Notes: generated by a model not told the origin, from the sequence alone. Numbered from the stretch's first letter, positions 26,401 through 42,700 are shown. The stretch is DNA of 64,000 nucleotides from Acorus gramineus (GCA_030737835.1 CM060856.1:10705670-10769669); one strand, 5' to 3'. Translations and numbers: made by a program.

Positions 26401-29400
26401 AGTCCCGTCTTTGCATGATTTACTTATCTGTTTCCCACACAAGCCTCGATTGCCAAGAAAACTGCAATAATCTGTACAAGATTATAATACCAAATATCCT
26501 TTGCTTTGAAGAAAATCAACACCGAAGCTCTTATTTTGACCTTAAAACTACTACTAAGTTCCTAACAAGATAACTAGTGAGAGTCAACGAAAACCATCAT
26601 TCAAGAACTGGTCAAGCAAAAGGGTCAAGGGCTTCATTTGCATAGAATATTCTTTTGACAGTGGAAGTTGTTGTATGAGAAGATCACCAAGGTGAAAATG
26701 ACTTCATTGCAATCCCCACAAATAGGAGGCATTGCAACAACTTGAAGGCTGTTGCCTATTCCTTCAGAAATAGGGAGAGGCAAATATTGAGATATTGCTT
26801 AGAGAGTACAAAGGGAATGCCAGGTGTTAATAACTCAACAAGAAGCCGTTTTCCAGAAAAGCAATTATGTGGCTTCTGTGCCCCAAAGGAATATGAGAAT
26901 TGAAATGTGCACCGCACCACACACTGGTCTAATGGTTTGATGTTTTACCTACAATGAGATTCATTGAGAATTTGACAGAAATAACAGAGAATCCTAGAGT
27001 TGGCAGTGATGATTCAGACTGCTGCACATTCAGTGGGAATCAATAAAAATAACAAGCTGCACTTGTCAAAGATGAAACCTTTATAAATACTAATACGAGG
27101 GGGAGTGTTTCCAGTATAGAATTATTCAGAAGGTCGTGTATCTAACTAGACAGTCTATGGTGAAATGGCCCTGTCTAGGTATACTCTGGTGAGTATACCT
27201 AGTGAGCATGCTGGTAAAAAAAGAATAGATTATATGAGGAATTTTTTTTCAAGCGTAGCAGCAAAGCAACTGTGTGTCAACCTAATTATTAACCTGTTTA
27301 AATAAGTAAATTTCAAAATTGTGATCAGTCTACCAATTTCCTTCACTGTAACCCTATCTATATATAATATAGGTGCTTCAGTGGTTACTTACACATTTGG
27401 AGTAAATATGTCGAGCGCACCATTCGAAGGTATTGGTCCAACCAGAAAGTTCGCTGAAACATCGCTTCAAAATTGTGGGAAAAAAAATTAGCCTAAAATT
27501 GGAAGAGCTATCTATTTCATATAATTCAAACAACCAAAACTTGAACACTCACAATGTTTTAAGTTTGCTCAATTTCTGAAAAGAAGGTGGAATTGGTCCA
27601 CTTAAAGTGTTACTAGAGATATCCCTGATAAGCGTAATATTTCAGTTAGCACAAGTAAGATGTTGAGAATACAAACATGAATCCATTATATGAAATGATC
27701 ATCATTATTGTTACAGAAAAGGTAATCTTTGTTTTTCCATCTTGGGCTATTGATGAAAAATTGAGAGGGGCGTTGAACAGAAGAATGGACCGATAGCAGA
27801 AGTGCATTCAAGGCCCCATTTTCATCATCATCTCCCTCCCTCCTTTTTCTCACAAAAAAAAACCCTCCCTCCCTCCCTCCCTCTTTCTCTCACCATGTGA
27901 TTTGATTAATCTAGGAGTAATACAAAGCTGTATCAGTTTGATATTTCACAAAGGGTCACTTTCAGTAAACCTACCCCACCATATTCTGACAATTCATGCT
28001 AATGAAAACTGGGACTTCGAGTGGTTTGTTTTAAGTCATGGGGTTTGACAATTGACACAATAGAACCAAATCCTTGGATTGGTAGTTAATCCATTTAACT
28101 AAAGAGAAGAACTTCGAGATTGACGAGTTAACTATAATTGGGCCTTTATTGTCTGAAACAAATATTTCTTATTAACCGTGGATAAAAAAAAAGTGAATTC
28201 CTGGTATACTAGAGGTTTGTTATCTTTTTATACCATATCAATTACCAAGCAAATTTTTGTGTAGCTTGACTTTTTATCCAATAAATTTCACCAAATACAA
28301 AGACATCATAGGGTTATGAAACCAGAACAAACAGTCTAATACTCAAATTTTGAGCCATGCAAAACATTGTGATGTAATCCAACAGGTACAGATCTGCGTT
28401 ATAGGAAGAGCATAATTTTTATATGCAACATATAAAAGAAATCAAATAACTCACAAGGTTTCTAACTCCAAAAGGTTGCCAATTTCAGGGGGAATATCTC
28501 CATTAAAATAATTACCCTGCAGATATCTGAAAAGAAATATGAATAAATTTCTCTGTTGCATTATCACATTTTCTTACAAACTGCAGATATTACAGTAAAT
28601 GATTTAAAAAAGAAAATTAGTTGAGGTGAAGCGTACTCGCAAAAGTGCAAACAAAATGCATTTGCAAATAACATGACTTGAAGTTGTCAAGTTGAACAAC
28701 ACTAAATCCTTTGATCAGGTTAATCAAGAAATATTCAGGCATTGCAGTTGACAACTGGCACATTTCAGCATTCTTCCTCAGACAAATATGCATGATTAAG
28801 TATCGTATAAGAGCATTCAATGGAATTTCTTTCCTCGATGCCAAATTATTTGTCTAGCATTCACACAGAATTTCAATCATAAATCAACTCAGAATTAGTT
28901 CCTTCATTTGAAATGTCTTTTTTGGCAATACAGAAAGCACTGCTTATAGAATAGAAATCAGAGGCTTACAACCCAAAACCTAAACACGAGCACAAAGAAA
29001 TCTGGATGTGTCACTTAATGGTCAATTGAACATAGGATGCATGAATAATGTGAAACATTAGATCCACAATCATACATTCAGTGTGCATAAGTAACCACAT
29101 TGCAGGGGAATTATAGTGGCTTTGAATACAGAAATTGGGGTTCCTAATTAAACCAAAATGCCATTCTATGAGCAACATTCTAGCTATATACTCATGACTG
29201 ATAAAGGCCCAGATCTGTTCAACATATAGCAGGGTTTTTGAAGGGGAGAGACTAGATAGGGTATTAATTTTTGGCAATTTTATTGTACGAAGTGGCCACT
29301 TTCAGGACTCGACCCATGACTTTGTCCTATGCACCAGATCACTTTTAAATTGCTCTAAGAAATGACTCCTTAATTTTATATCAGCAAAATCTATGATTGG

Positions 29401-30742
29401 AAAAGTTGAGATGCAATAAATGTTCAATCTACGGGTGCCATATCATCAAGAGCTGACTATGATTTGAGCTGATGCAAGATGTTTGCATTATCTAGCACTA
29501 TGATTTGAGCAATACATGTGAATTTTCTCAATACCATAATAAAATGATGATGCATTTGTAGACAACCATTTGAAAGATTATATATTATTCTAACAATGGC
29601 ATATATTCTGAAGAACACATCTGGTACAAAAGCAATCAATAATAAATAAACAACTCAAACATCTTTACTGATATCACTTACACGTATTGGAGATCACTGC
29701 AATTACCCAACTCTGAAGGAATTAGTCCATATAAGCTATTGCCATGAAGTGCTCTGTAAGGCATGAACAGAAGAAAATGTCATGCTGAGGTAAAAAATGC
29801 AGAGAAACCTATATGAGCAGATTATTACACAATACGTACAGAATTTTTAAGTGGTTTAACTTCCCAATGTCAGGTGATATGTAGCCACTCAATTTGTGAT
29901 AACCAAGATTCCTGAAAGGTGACGCCAGATACAAAAAGTTACAAGTTGCATCTGCAGATGAAAAGAAATCTCCTTCCATTTTCCTGAAGGAAATAATAAC
30001 TCAAAATGGACAACATACATCCCAAGATCACCAGTTCATAAATATGTGACAATAAACACATTTTACATGCTTCATAATTTTTAATATGAGATCGATTCCC
30101 TAGTGCCCCATACAGCCTAAATGTCACTAGAAACATTCAGTGTCCCCCCTCCTCCATGGTCCATGATATATTTTTCATAAACAATGAATGTTTACCTTTC
30201 AAACATGTTAACGAATTAGTAAAACATTCTTATCTAAAGGCATTCAAATGAGATCTTATTGCCATTTACATGCCACCTGTAATGATGCTTACTGCTTAGC
30301 CTGTAATCCCTGAGATACTATTAACTGTACAATGGCTATAATAAAAACCATAAATTGGACACTGTAGAAACAAATGAAGGTACCTATAACAAGTAGCTCC
30401 TAGAATATAATTCAATAATTTGACTCACAGTTGTGTTACCCTCTTGGTTGCCACATCACATGCCACTCCTCTCCACTTGCACGGGTCAGGGTCCTCTTGT
30501 CTCCACTGAAGAAGTATGCCATCTGAACTAATGATGGCAGTCTTGAAACTGAGAAGCACCTCTCCTGGAGCACACAAAAGCCAGATTATGAGAGTTCGCA
30601 TATTGGAAAACTGCTACTTCCATTTATAAGCAATATGACATGTTCTTATACCATCCAGATTGATGCCATTGCTTTTCTTCATCAAATATAAAATGAGAAG
30701 CAGAAGTGGGATTCGATAATGCAATCGAAGAAATCCCATCAT
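23401..30742 (-). CDS. FEI: FEI1/FEI2-type LRR receptor-like serine/threonine kinase
   Basis: FEI kinases act at the plasma membrane in cell-wall synthesis and growth signalling. Thirteen coding exons: 30652-30742, 30429-30564, 29840-29911, 29682-29753, 28455-28526, 27553-27624, 27393-27464, 26364-26461, 26012-26185, 25535-25867, 24331-24576, 24101-24234 and 23401-23619, giving 596 aa (Arabidopsis FEIs are about 590). A signal peptide ([20 protein letters not shown]) is followed by the N-terminal LRR cap ([17 protein letters not shown]). Five exons of exactly 72 nt each encode one leucine-rich repeat. The transmembrane segment is near residues 243-268 ([18 protein letters not shown]). The kinase has the GxGxxG loop ([10 protein letters not shown]), catalytic Lys in FALKK, HRD ([10 protein letters not shown]), DFG (VSDFGLAKL) and the C-terminus [13 protein letters not shown]. 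All key residues are present, so it should be an active RD kinase. Exon 7 uses an acceptor after TTTTGAAG, giving [12 protein letters not shown]. Confidence 0.92.
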
Positions 30743-33700
30743 GATCCTTTTTGGGCATGATATAACTATGGTACATCATCTGAGAAACTGGACTCCGGAA
30801 ACATTGCATCGAAGCATATCGTTATCTGGTGAGAGATCCCATTGCCTTTTTATATATTCTGAAATACAAAGCAATAGATTGATTAATTGTAATTGCATTA
30901 CACAACCAAATTCCAATCCTCACATGAACTTTCAGCCTAACAGAAAGCATTCATCAACATTTTATTCAATGATGCAGTAAAATTATAAGGAAGTGAATAG
31001 ACTAAAGAGTTCAAATGAGGAGCTCCTAAGAGGTAGACTTTCTGGTATAAAGCACATCAAATTCTCCTTCACATTATAAGTTCTCCGTAATTTCTGCATC
31101 ACTCAAATCTCAGATGCATTTTCGCTCGTGAATCTTTCAGTCTCTTGATTCAGCTGGGTTTTCTATCAGTGTCATTCATCGATATAAAACCCATCTGAAA
31201 CATTTACCTTGAAATCAAAATCTCTGAAAGATTTAATCTTTAGCAAGTTATCAACCCATCTGAAACCGAATCCAACATTACAAAATTTGTAATAATAATA
31301 AAAAAAACATAAACCATTCCCTAAAAATACGAGAAAACACGGAATCTCTCACTTCTAATGCAACGTGGGTCCCAAACCATTTTTTAGAAACTTAAATTTC
31401 GCGAAAAGAAAAAAAAAAAAAAAAAAAAAAATCATAATCAGCATATCATTATTGCGATCTTTCTATAATTGAAAACAACGACTCACAAAAACAAGAGAAT
31501 CAACAAAACGAAGTACCTCGAATCAAATCCTCAAATTAGATGTGGCAGACCGAGAGGGTCTCGAAAGACGGACCGATTTGAACGAACAGAAACCCTAGAT
31601 GGGAGCGGTGAAAATTTGGCGACAGAACAGAGAGAGGGGAGAGAGTGAGCTGAGGCCGCTCGAATTTAAAGAGGCATCTGTCGGACCAATGACACGAGTG
31701 AACTGTATCAGTTTTATTTTATTTTAATTTATTCTATATTTTTTCATCACACGGAGATGACAACCTCTCACACGTGCGGCCGACGCGAGGAATTCAGTCC
31801 TTGCTGGACCGGTGGATCGTGTTGCAGCAGAGACCCGTTTTCGAATTGACAGCTAATGAGAATAAATAAATAAATAAAATATGGGAAGTCTTTCTTTAGT
31901 CCACTCAGATCACTGTGATTTTATATACACCCCACCGTTTCTCTATATACAGTAAAACACCCTATGATTTATTATAGGGTAAATATTTAGTAGCATATAA
32001 ATTTTATTGGGGGGCGTCTAACCATCGCTGGCTAAAGTGGAGGGCCGAAGGCTCCATTATTTTGTCTATGTATTTATCTTTATTTAATATTTTTTTAATT
32101 TCTCTCATCTCTTTTAATTTCTCTCATCTCTTTCATCCTTGCATTTTAGAATGAGAAATGAAATCATAATAACAATATTTATCTTTTTTTTTTTTTAAAA
32201 AAAATTTTGATGTAAAATTTCACCTCAACAAATATTCGTACCACAAAAAGGAAAAAGAAGAAGAAAATAGCTAATTCAATTATATATAATAGGCAAGGGT
32301 GTTATTGTACATGTAGACAACTTAAAAAAAAATCTTTGAACACTCAAAAATTGGCCTTTGTGCCTAATAAATTATTTTTTTGTTTTATTAAAAAATTAGG
32401 ATATTTATACCATACAAAGAAAAATAATTTACTTTTCATCACCCTCTTATAACCAAAATTCCTTCAGTTTCTCCCTTAACATGTCTCTAAATATGTTAAA
32501 TTATTTAATATTCAAATATCCATATAGATTTAATTCACTTAAAAAATATCTAAATCTAATATATATTGAATATTCATATCTGTTTGTATTTATTTCAATT
32601 TCATAATTCTCAATATCTAAATTACTCATGCACAGGATCAGATAGTCCAACTAGCATCTACATTTACATACATGACAATTATATAAAACATTATTTACAT
32701 CCACTGATTCACTGAATCAGAGCATCCAAACTAAAATATTAACATCCGTTCTATGGTATCTGATCTGAGTCAGGGATCTTTAAATAAATATTAACTATTT
32801 AATGGACAAAAAATTTCAACTGATCCCAAAATAACGTTACAACAGTAGAGACAAAAACCGATATAACAGAAATGCTGCATTGAATGCCGCAATAGTAGAT
32901 TTACAACAAGAGTTAATATTAAAACATCAAATCATACACAATCACATAAAATCGATCATGGAAAAACTCATTACATACAATGGATATAACATCTGTACAA
33001 TGACTATGTGAACTCACCTGCAATCATGTTATAGGACATAAAACCACACACACAAATGCAGAAGTTTGTAATGAAAACCAACTCTGGATATTGGAGAGGA
33101 GATAGACCAGGAAAACAAACCAACAATGGAAGAAGAAAAACTTGTTATATGTATATGAGGATGAGGAGACTCAACTGTCAATCACCTTGCTTGCCGGAGC
33201 TTTGTCTCGACGTTCAATGTAGGCAGACGGGAACCACCCCGCTTTTCCTTTGCACTCTCCTTCAGACCATCCATCGGGTAGTACCTAATTTTATCAAAGA
33301 GTAATACTTAGTTTCCATTAGCAGATCTGGATAAAGTGTGAATGGAATCTCATAAGATATGACAAAATGAACAAATTGTTGAATTACAAATTTACATTAC
33401 ACCAAGTTGAACATGATAATTGAAACAAAAAGAGAATTTTTAAGAGTCGGGCAAACTGCTTCAAGCACAATGGCTTAGACACCTAAACCAGTTTATGTGC
33501 CCAAGATAAGTATAGGTATACTTCAAACAGGAAGTTAAAAAAGACTAGAATTCTAGTGGCAGATAGGTCATTGTGCATGGTTATTGGAATAATTAACTAA
33601 AGTAACAAGTGACAACTAGATGTGATATCAAAAAAATTCAAGGCAAAAGGATTAAATGAAGATTCTCTTGATACAAACATAGAAACCTGGAATCACTTGG

Positions 33701-36700
33701 ATGATTGTACAGAAATACCAATAAAAATGCTGGATCATTAAAAGACCTCTCACATTTAGAACTTAGGTCATTTGAAAGATGGTCAAGTTTAGGCACCAAA
33801 TAGGTTCTATGTGAATTGTGAAAATAAATTAGCAAAAATAGCAAAATATAGAATATCATTTCACAAGGTTAATGGGCTGAAGGTTACCTTGCGAACCACA
33901 ACGTAATCACCGACAGAGAGATTTAATTCGCCATCTGATTGAGCATCGAATGGATGTAGTACCTGCACGAACATCAGATTCATCAGAACACGGACAAATT
34001 TGAAACAAAAAATATAATGATGTCCTAATTAGAGAAACCTTTGTAAGCAAATGTGTCATACAATATTAGTTTCTGATCCTGGGAATTTAATCGAAATTCT
34101 AGTATACATCAGTCCATAATTTACAGAACCCATGATTACATATCAAATAGAGAAAGTCATTTTAAATCCAGTCATCTATATAATAATTTATGTTCAAATA
34201 CTATTGGACTGTAACACTGAGAACATATTCTGTATTAATGACAAAGTAGCTTACTTCTGCAATAAAATATACAGTGTTCGGGGAACCTTCTACAAGATCA
34301 CCAGATTTTTTGGATTTAATATCCTCGTGCATGTCTGGACCACGAGGATCTTTCATGGTGCACGGAGCATTATGATCTTCATCGTTTTTCAAAGCAGCAG
34401 TTGCTTCATGTGTGTTTAGAGCATTTAAACCTTCATTCATGTTCACAGCTGGAGTATTTTCACGTGTGTTCAAAGCATTTGAATCTTCATGTGTGTTCAA
34501 AGCATTTGAATCTTCATGTGTGTTCAAAGCATTTGAATCTTCATGTGTGTTCAGAGCAGCAGTATCTTCATGTGTGTTCAGAGCAGCAGTATCTTCACGT
34601 GTGTTTGAAGCATTTGAACCTTCACGTGTGTTTGAAGCATTTGAACCTTCACGTGTGTTCAGAGCAGTAGCATCTCCAAGAGAAGTTGGAGCATTAATAC
34701 TGTCATGTGCATTCACAGCATTTGTATGTTCACTTGTGATTTGAGGGTACGGCTCCATATCAGTAGTTGCTGATTCTGGTAAATTTCCATGTTGCTTCTC
34801 CAGAATCATCTGTAACAGGAAGTAGCCTATATTAAATAGAAAGTTAAGCATATATTGGATACCTTCTCATCATCCACAGAATGCAAATATTAACAGCCTA
34901 ATTTTATGGATTCTCCTAGTTGAAATAATATCCTCTTATGAGATCCATTTATCTTAAAGGTGAATGTGTCCGAGATGCAGGATAGGAAATATTACCCTTT
35001 TACATATTCTTTTCAGCTGCTTCTTGAGCAAGTTTCAGAATAATTTTGGGTTATCAGGAAACTGCAAAGGGGATAAAGAGAGTGCTCTTTGTATATGAGA
35101 GTATTGCACTTTCTAGTCCTCGTACATTTTAAAGAGGTCATGTCAAATAGATAATTATATAGCCTAAACAATTTTACTTTGATCAAGTAAATTCTACAGA
35201 AAGTTCTGGTCCGATCACTGGATCCATTAGTTAATTCCTAAAGTCATTGTTCACGGTTGAATTGAAACTTTCACATTTCCTTCATACCTTAGCATGGAGT
35301 TTGTCTAGTATTGCAGCAGAATTCCTATGATATGTTCTCTCGGCATCAACCTGAAAAAAAGCCATTGCTATTCAGAGGAAGGATAAGTTGATGGAAACCC
35401 AAAGATTAAAAAATTAAAATGCAAATGAAAAGACACCACTAATTCACATTCTATAATATCTTGACTCAGTTAAATAAAAGATCATAAGAGTACAGGGACT
35501 GTATATTCAGAACTAATATGCTGTAATTATACATTCCAGATGATATCTCACACAGAACCACAGAGCAGTTTCAGGCAGACACATCAATAAAAGGAGAGAC
35601 CTTCATTCATGACAGGCAGTTCATTGCCATATTTTCATAAAAATTATAACCTTCATGACATTATCTAATAGATTGTGCCTATTAGAAAGATACATCAGGC
35701 TTTCGGTCAACACCCAACCCTACTTCATATGTGAAGTCCATCACTCAAATACAAAAGTGCACGTCTAGTCAAAAGATCCACAAAGCCAGATGAATAGAAG
35801 AAGGCACAAAAAAAAATTTAATGATTGAAATTCATTACTTGAATGCTACATGCTCATCAACCACCTAAATAAAGTTTAGTCATAATATATAATTTATAAT
35901 GCACTCCCGATTCTTTTGTATGTTGGATGACATAATTCTTGTGTTTGACACTTGCATCCCACAAAATGGAAAAAACATTTCCTCTTAATCTGACCCCTGC
36001 GTGTCATTCTGTGGATACACAGAAATACCCAATTTAACCTATAACAGCATTTATGGTCTTTTTTTTTTTCTTTTTCTTTTTTTTTTTCTTTTTCCAAAAA
36101 AGGGGAAGAAAAACTACCACGATGCATTAAAGTTATTGGAAACATTGTCGAGATACAAATAACACACAATGCCGCACCCGAGCATCTGCGGTTTTTAGCC
36201 TTAAAAAGCAGAATAAGAGAAATCAGTAACACAATGAGTTCATTAATCAATAACGAATCACCATCATTAGAAGTCGTTGAAATGTAATCTGCTGTTGCTG
36301 GTCTTCCACAGAGAGCATTGCAGCAGTAGCTTCCCTTCCCAAGGCTGACATTGCAGATTTAAGTTCTGACAATTTTGATTCAGCATGTTGAAGCTTTATT
36401 GAACTGTCTGGAGTCCCGCCAGCATCCCTAGACCTCAGCTGGCGTCTTACAACTTCATTTACCTAGTTAGTGAGAGTTCTCATTTGCAAATCGCTAACAA
36501 GATTGGTGCATTTTTCACAATGACAGAAACCCACAACAATAAACAGTACCTGGGATTCTACTTCCTGCCTGAGTCTCTCATAACGATGAGTCAAGTGGCG
36601 AGCATCTTCTAAAGGGGCTGATGTTATCATTGCTCGTAGTGGCCCAAAGACCTAGACATAGGCCAGAACATCACATATAATGGTAAGCATGGAAAACTGA

Positions 36701-39700
36701 AGCCCTCAAAAATGCAACAAAGATGGAATGGGCCTGTAGTTGCTTGGGACAGTCATGCAATGATCAAAACTAACAGAAGATATTGCAAGCATGACATATA
36801 CAACAAAATGATGACATGAAAACATCTATAGAGATACCTGTTTTTTTTAAAAAATAAACAACCAGTGCCACATTAAATGCTAGAATAAAAATTCCACGAG
36901 GTAGTCCAGGATTTACAGAAGGTTTCTAAATCACCTTCAAGTGAGTATCCTGAACAGTGCCTTGAAGCATTTTCAAGATTCTAGACAAGTCAAGAATTTA
37001 AGTAACTCTATCTGTTCCTTTTGCAATTTTCAGGGAAATTTTACAGAGTCAAAATTGGAATGCCCTGGTATCTGAAAGACATCTTTGTTTGGTTTAATTA
37101 ATTAAATCCTCTGCGTCTTAATAAATCAAAGGAAGTAACTGTTTGTCCAGGTCTATTTAATATAAAACCTTTTTATGATTAATGCAGCATGTTTCTTGAA
37201 GTTCTCGTTGAGAGGATGAGTACTGGAAGACCTCAACTAGTTACTGTTTGTGAACAAGTCTGACCTCAATTCATCAGATTCTCATCCCTTTTTCTTTTCA
37301 CCTTCTCTTTCTTTCCTCCATTCTTCAGATGTCCCTTCCCGTCCAATTTTTTATACTCTTCCATCAATCCTCGCTCCCCATATCCCCCCAAACAACATAA
37401 TCCAAAGGTATATCATTTTAGTAACTCTTCCATGTGTTCTCTCTTTCTGCTCCCAATCCTTAAATTTGCTCTCTGCTAGTAAAATTTCGACTAGAGATCT
37501 CTGGGAGAAAGAATTGCACCTTGATGTCTATTCCTCCCTTTTCTTGGGCATAGATCTCTAAACCACCTAGTTCTCCCCCCCATAGCTAACAATTCTCTAT
37601 CTCCAAATGCCCCAAAAAAAAAAACAATAATATCAAATTTGAAGTAATTCAAATAGCACAAAAACATTCAAAACTAGAGGTGGAAGATGGCAAGCTTGCC
37701 ATAAATGACACCCACATCCTAATTGGTTATATTCTATTTAGATAAGCACGCATCCATGACTTGGGGATTGGGTGCAGACATCCTACCTGATCAGCAAGGG
37801 TCTTAAGCAAAGCTTCCCTCTCTCTTTCCATAGAATTGTGCAAGGTGCCAAAGTGAAGAGCAGCCCTTGCAAGAACAGAACCATTGCCTTCATTCTCCGT
37901 CCCATATTTGCAACAATCATTGGCTAACTTTATCGCTGAGGAGGAGGAAAACCAAAATCTGCCTCCATATTCAAGAAATCAAATGAAATGGGGTAATCAA
38001 AAGTGACCTCACCTATATCCATCTGCTTTGAGCTAATAGCAATAAGGGCTTCCACGCCCCTTGCAATGTCCCTCTGTAAACGCTGTGTGAAACATGGTGT
38101 GACAAGGGATCATAATTCAAAAAAAAAAAAATCCCATCACTAATAAAACACGAGTTAACAATGAAATACCTTTGCTGCTTTCGTAGAATTATAGAGCTTT
38201 TGTAGTTGTTCGTGACACCTGATGTCATCCTCATCCGCAATGACGAAATCATTACCAAAACGAACACTGAATTGCTTCAAAACAGCCTGCCAAATGATTT
38301 AGAAGCAAATTGCAACTATCAAATGAACTGTGAATTATTTGGAACATGTTTCCTCTTATTTCAACAGGATATAAGCTTTCACCAAAAACCGATCTATCTA
38401 ATTCTCTCACCCAAAGAAACCCTGACTCCTCTATGAGGCTGATGTAAAGAAAATTCTAGTATAATAACTGTCCTTTCAACTTATCTAATAAAACAAACAT
38501 TTTCACCATGAGAAGATCAGAAGATTTATGCAGGGAAGAACAATCAACCTATTCAATTCACTAAATCCAGAACATATTCAATCGAGAAATACTTAAAACA
38601 TAAACAGTCCTAATCAGTATATCGAAACGAAATGATGAACTCAACAGAAACGGAAGAACAGGAAATCAATCCAAAAATAGGTACTCACCTGTTGTTGCTT
38701 CGCTACTTGCTCTCTAAACTTGCTGGCTTGTCTGCGTATGGATTCCATGAAAGTAATTCACTCGGCGAATCCCCTCCTTCAGTCACGGCACTCGAACTTC
38801 TTCGGCAATGAATCCGAATCGAGAGCTCCGAAACCCTAAAATCTCTGATGGCGAGAGAGAGAGAGAGAGAGAGAGTCCGTACATGTGATGGAACGGAAAC
38901 CGTCTTGGCCGATGAAGCGAAGGAATTATAATTTGTAACAGCCAAGAAATTCTCGGCACGTGTCTCGAGGACGCACGTGTGAAGGCGAGATCAAGAGAAT
39001 CAGAACAAAAGAAAGTGACGAGACTTTTTGCGAGCACAGCGAAGACGGTCTGGACTAGCACCAAAGTGGTACTCTTCCTTATCCTGATCTCGCTTTATTT
39101 CGCCAATTTGTGCTGAATTTGGCGTAATTGAGTCCCATCAATTGATGCTTTGATGAGTAGGAGTTATGCCCCTTGACACCGAGGTTATTCTTACCGGAGG
39201 ATTAAAACTGTCTGATGCTCTTTTGCTCCGAATGGAAAGTGAAGTCGTGTGGAAGTCGGTGAAACCAAAGCGGGGCGATTGTTTGTTTGTTTTTTTTAAC
39301 AAATCGGAAAAACTCGGCGAGTGACTCGACTCGGTTTCAGAATCAAGTCGGGGATTTGCACTTCTGGTCCAATGAGGCAAATTGCACTTCTGGTCCAATG
39401 AGTCAAAGCGTTACGAGGTTGCTCTTTTAAAACATACTCCAATTTTAGAATGGGTCTGGATCTAGTCAGAATTGATTTTAGTAATTACATAGTTTATGAA
39501 TTAAATTATACAGTTAATGAATCGAATTGTACAGTCTAATAATTAACTATAGTTTATAAATTGAACTACACAATTAATTAATCGAACTGTAAAGTTTAAT
39601 AGTTAATTGTTTAGTTCGATTTATAGATTATACAGTTTGATATTGATGATATTGATAACATTAAACTTGACTGGATCTGAATGTTTTTTAAAATATGATG

Positions 39701-42700
39701 ATATGAAATAGTAGCTCCCCCGCTTTTGTGCCAACCGGGACAATGAATGTGGACGGTGTCACAGTGGACCACCATTGAGTGACAGCATATTGAAATCTGG
39801 GAGTAGAGTCCAAGACTCAATATTTTGTTTAATGATTAAAGGAGAATTGAGACGAATAAGAAAAAACTTGTTCAATAAACTTTATGTCAGGATAAGGCCT
39901 TGTCTATTTTAGGAGTAATAGAATTGCTTATTATCGGTGTCAATCGATAAAAATGTATTTTTTTAATTATTTAATAAAAATTATCACAACTAACACTTTC
40001 TTAAACATCTAAAAATATATCATATTTATGAATAATGTTAGGTATAGTCCAAAATGCAACCCCAAATGCAGTACTTATATGCTTTGATGATAAATGTATA
40101 TCGTTTTATTTTGAATTGAATTAAGTAACTTTTAGTAAATGTGAAAAAAAAATTAATGAAGTATATAACTTACGAGGTTTATATCTCATTGATGAGTGCA
40201 TTTGGGACTGTAAAAAAGACTTTGTGTAACAGTGTCCCACATTTATTATATCACACATACATTCCTTGTATTTATTCTTAAATATAAACAATTTATGTGG
40301 ATATATAGTTGTTATTTAAAACATTATGTGCTTTTATCCACCATTTGTCCTCATGATGGGCAAGATGAATTATACAATAAAAAATCCCTTTAATATAAAA
40401 AAATAATATAACAAAATTTAATTAGCTTATTCTACGTAACTATACTTTATTTAAGTAAATGGTGTACATGAAAGCAACAAAAAAAATTTCAATTAAAACA
40501 TGGTTTTCTCCTGCGTCGGGACACACTGCCTATACCGTGTGTCGCAACCACAGAACAGAAATCCAACTCTCACTGCCTATAACATTGTCACAATATGTAT
40601 AAATGTTTTTTTTGTTTGATTTTTTTTAACATTTGATTATTTTTTATTAAATCTTTTCTTACCAATAGGAGAAAGACTTAAACTCAGGATCCTTTGATAA
40701 AAAAAAATGATATCTTTATCAAATTGTCAAGAGATAGTCAGTAATAAATGTTAAAATATCTAAATTTGATATTTAATCAGTCAAGGCAATAAAACTCATA
40801 ACAAACAAAAACCATAATAAGTGATTGTATTGAAAAAGAGTCAATTGATTGTACCATAACAACATCCATTATTGATCTTTTCTTACAAAAAGAGTCAATA
40901 ATCAGTCAAGATACAAACGAAAACCAAAAAGTAGAAGACACAAACAAGGCAAAATAAACTACAAACTTAGATGATACACACTTCCTAAACAGAGATGTTC
41001 AAAACCACAAAGAAGACTAAAAAAAGATACCGAAAATAACAGTAAGGGGTGGTTGTAGTTCAAATCTGGCCAGGCCACAAGAAGGTCCCAATGGCATATG
41101 CTCTTTTCTCATGTATGTCACCCTCAGGAGCAATCCCATACTGTCTCAGGAGTGCATCTACCTTCCACTCCTCCATCACCTCATAGTCTTTCTTCTTGTA
41201 TCGTGGGTAGTGGAGCGGCATTTGGAATGTCCCGTTGATGAGATCGCTTATCTCGAGTGCGTCTTGCTTTTTTTGTGTCTCGTTGCCCCTTTCGATGCGT
41301 CCGTTGCATGCATTTTCCGTTGCGCTACCCTTCAAATGAGGGACGAGATTGGTTTCATATTTGATGCAGCGAAGAAGCCATTGAAACAACATTGAAGAAA
41401 TCATTGCAGGACCAAATCTGATTAAGTAATTTTTTTTCCCCTTTCTTTCCTTTGTTTTCTTTGCATCCGTGTTTAATTTTATTTTTTTTGAGTTGGGCTT
41501 ACTTATATAGGGTTTATGACACAACCGACTTTAGATATTAATTATTGTCCTAACAACTAATAGTAGAATAAATGTTTCTAAGTATTACGACTAACTAACT
41601 GATCATGTAGTATTTGATTGTTGAATATTGGTTATTTTCAGGCTGATTTTTCGGAAATCATTCTCGTCAATATAGTTAACACTTTTGTTTCAAATAAGTA
41701 CATTTAAAAATTTGATTCTATCATAATCAAACAAATTGAAAGATTTCATATATTATGAACCGGGGAAGAGGGAGATCTAATTGGGAAAGAAAGGAAAACT
41801 TAAAATTGGAAGTGATCAAAATTAGGAATGAAAACAGTTTGGGAATGGTATCTGTAATTGGCGGGTGTTTAACGTGTAAAGTTGTCACATTTTTAAATAC
41901 TTTATTAAAGAATAATAGAGAGTTTTTGTGTTTTGTTATGTTTTAAATTTAGTTAAATAGCACAATTTCACAAGCCCTAATACCGATACCACGTTAATCC
42001 CATATATTCTAGTATTACTATACTTATATATTCGCTGCAAATTAAACGTTTTTTTGGATTTATATATTCACATCTATTCTATCATATTCCATAACTATTC
42101 TTTTATTCAAATATAGGCATAGACGCATAATATATAGCGTGACAATAGTATTTTTGCATTTAAGGTATAAATTATGTACAAATATTTAACGAATAACTAG
42201 GAGGGCAATTGTGTATAGTTTTAATAAATTTCACAAAATAGTGCTTGGTCTTTGATATAGCTGGCTGGAGATACTGAAATATTTGTATATGTAACGACCA
42301 TGAACTCTAGGATAAATTAAAAGAACATTTTTTTTATTTAAAAGAATTAAATAATGGAGTTGCCCAATATTCTTATTAAAAATTATCATACTATGAAGAA
42401 TTATCATACTACGAAGATACATAAAACATGGAAAAAATGGATTTTTGCATATATACCCCATTAAATTCCAATTTTTTTAATATACCCCTAAAAAACACAC
42501 AGTGCAAAAATACCCTTAAAAAACTTTAAGTGAGTGCAACTGTACCCCTATTATCACATGTCGTGAAGAATTCTGGATTAACTATGGTTAATACTCTAAC
42601 TCTACATGTATATTGACCGAAATGCCCTTACCAATTATGAAAAAAGATTTTTTTGCATATATACCCGTTTAAAACCTATATTTTCAGAATTATCCCCCTC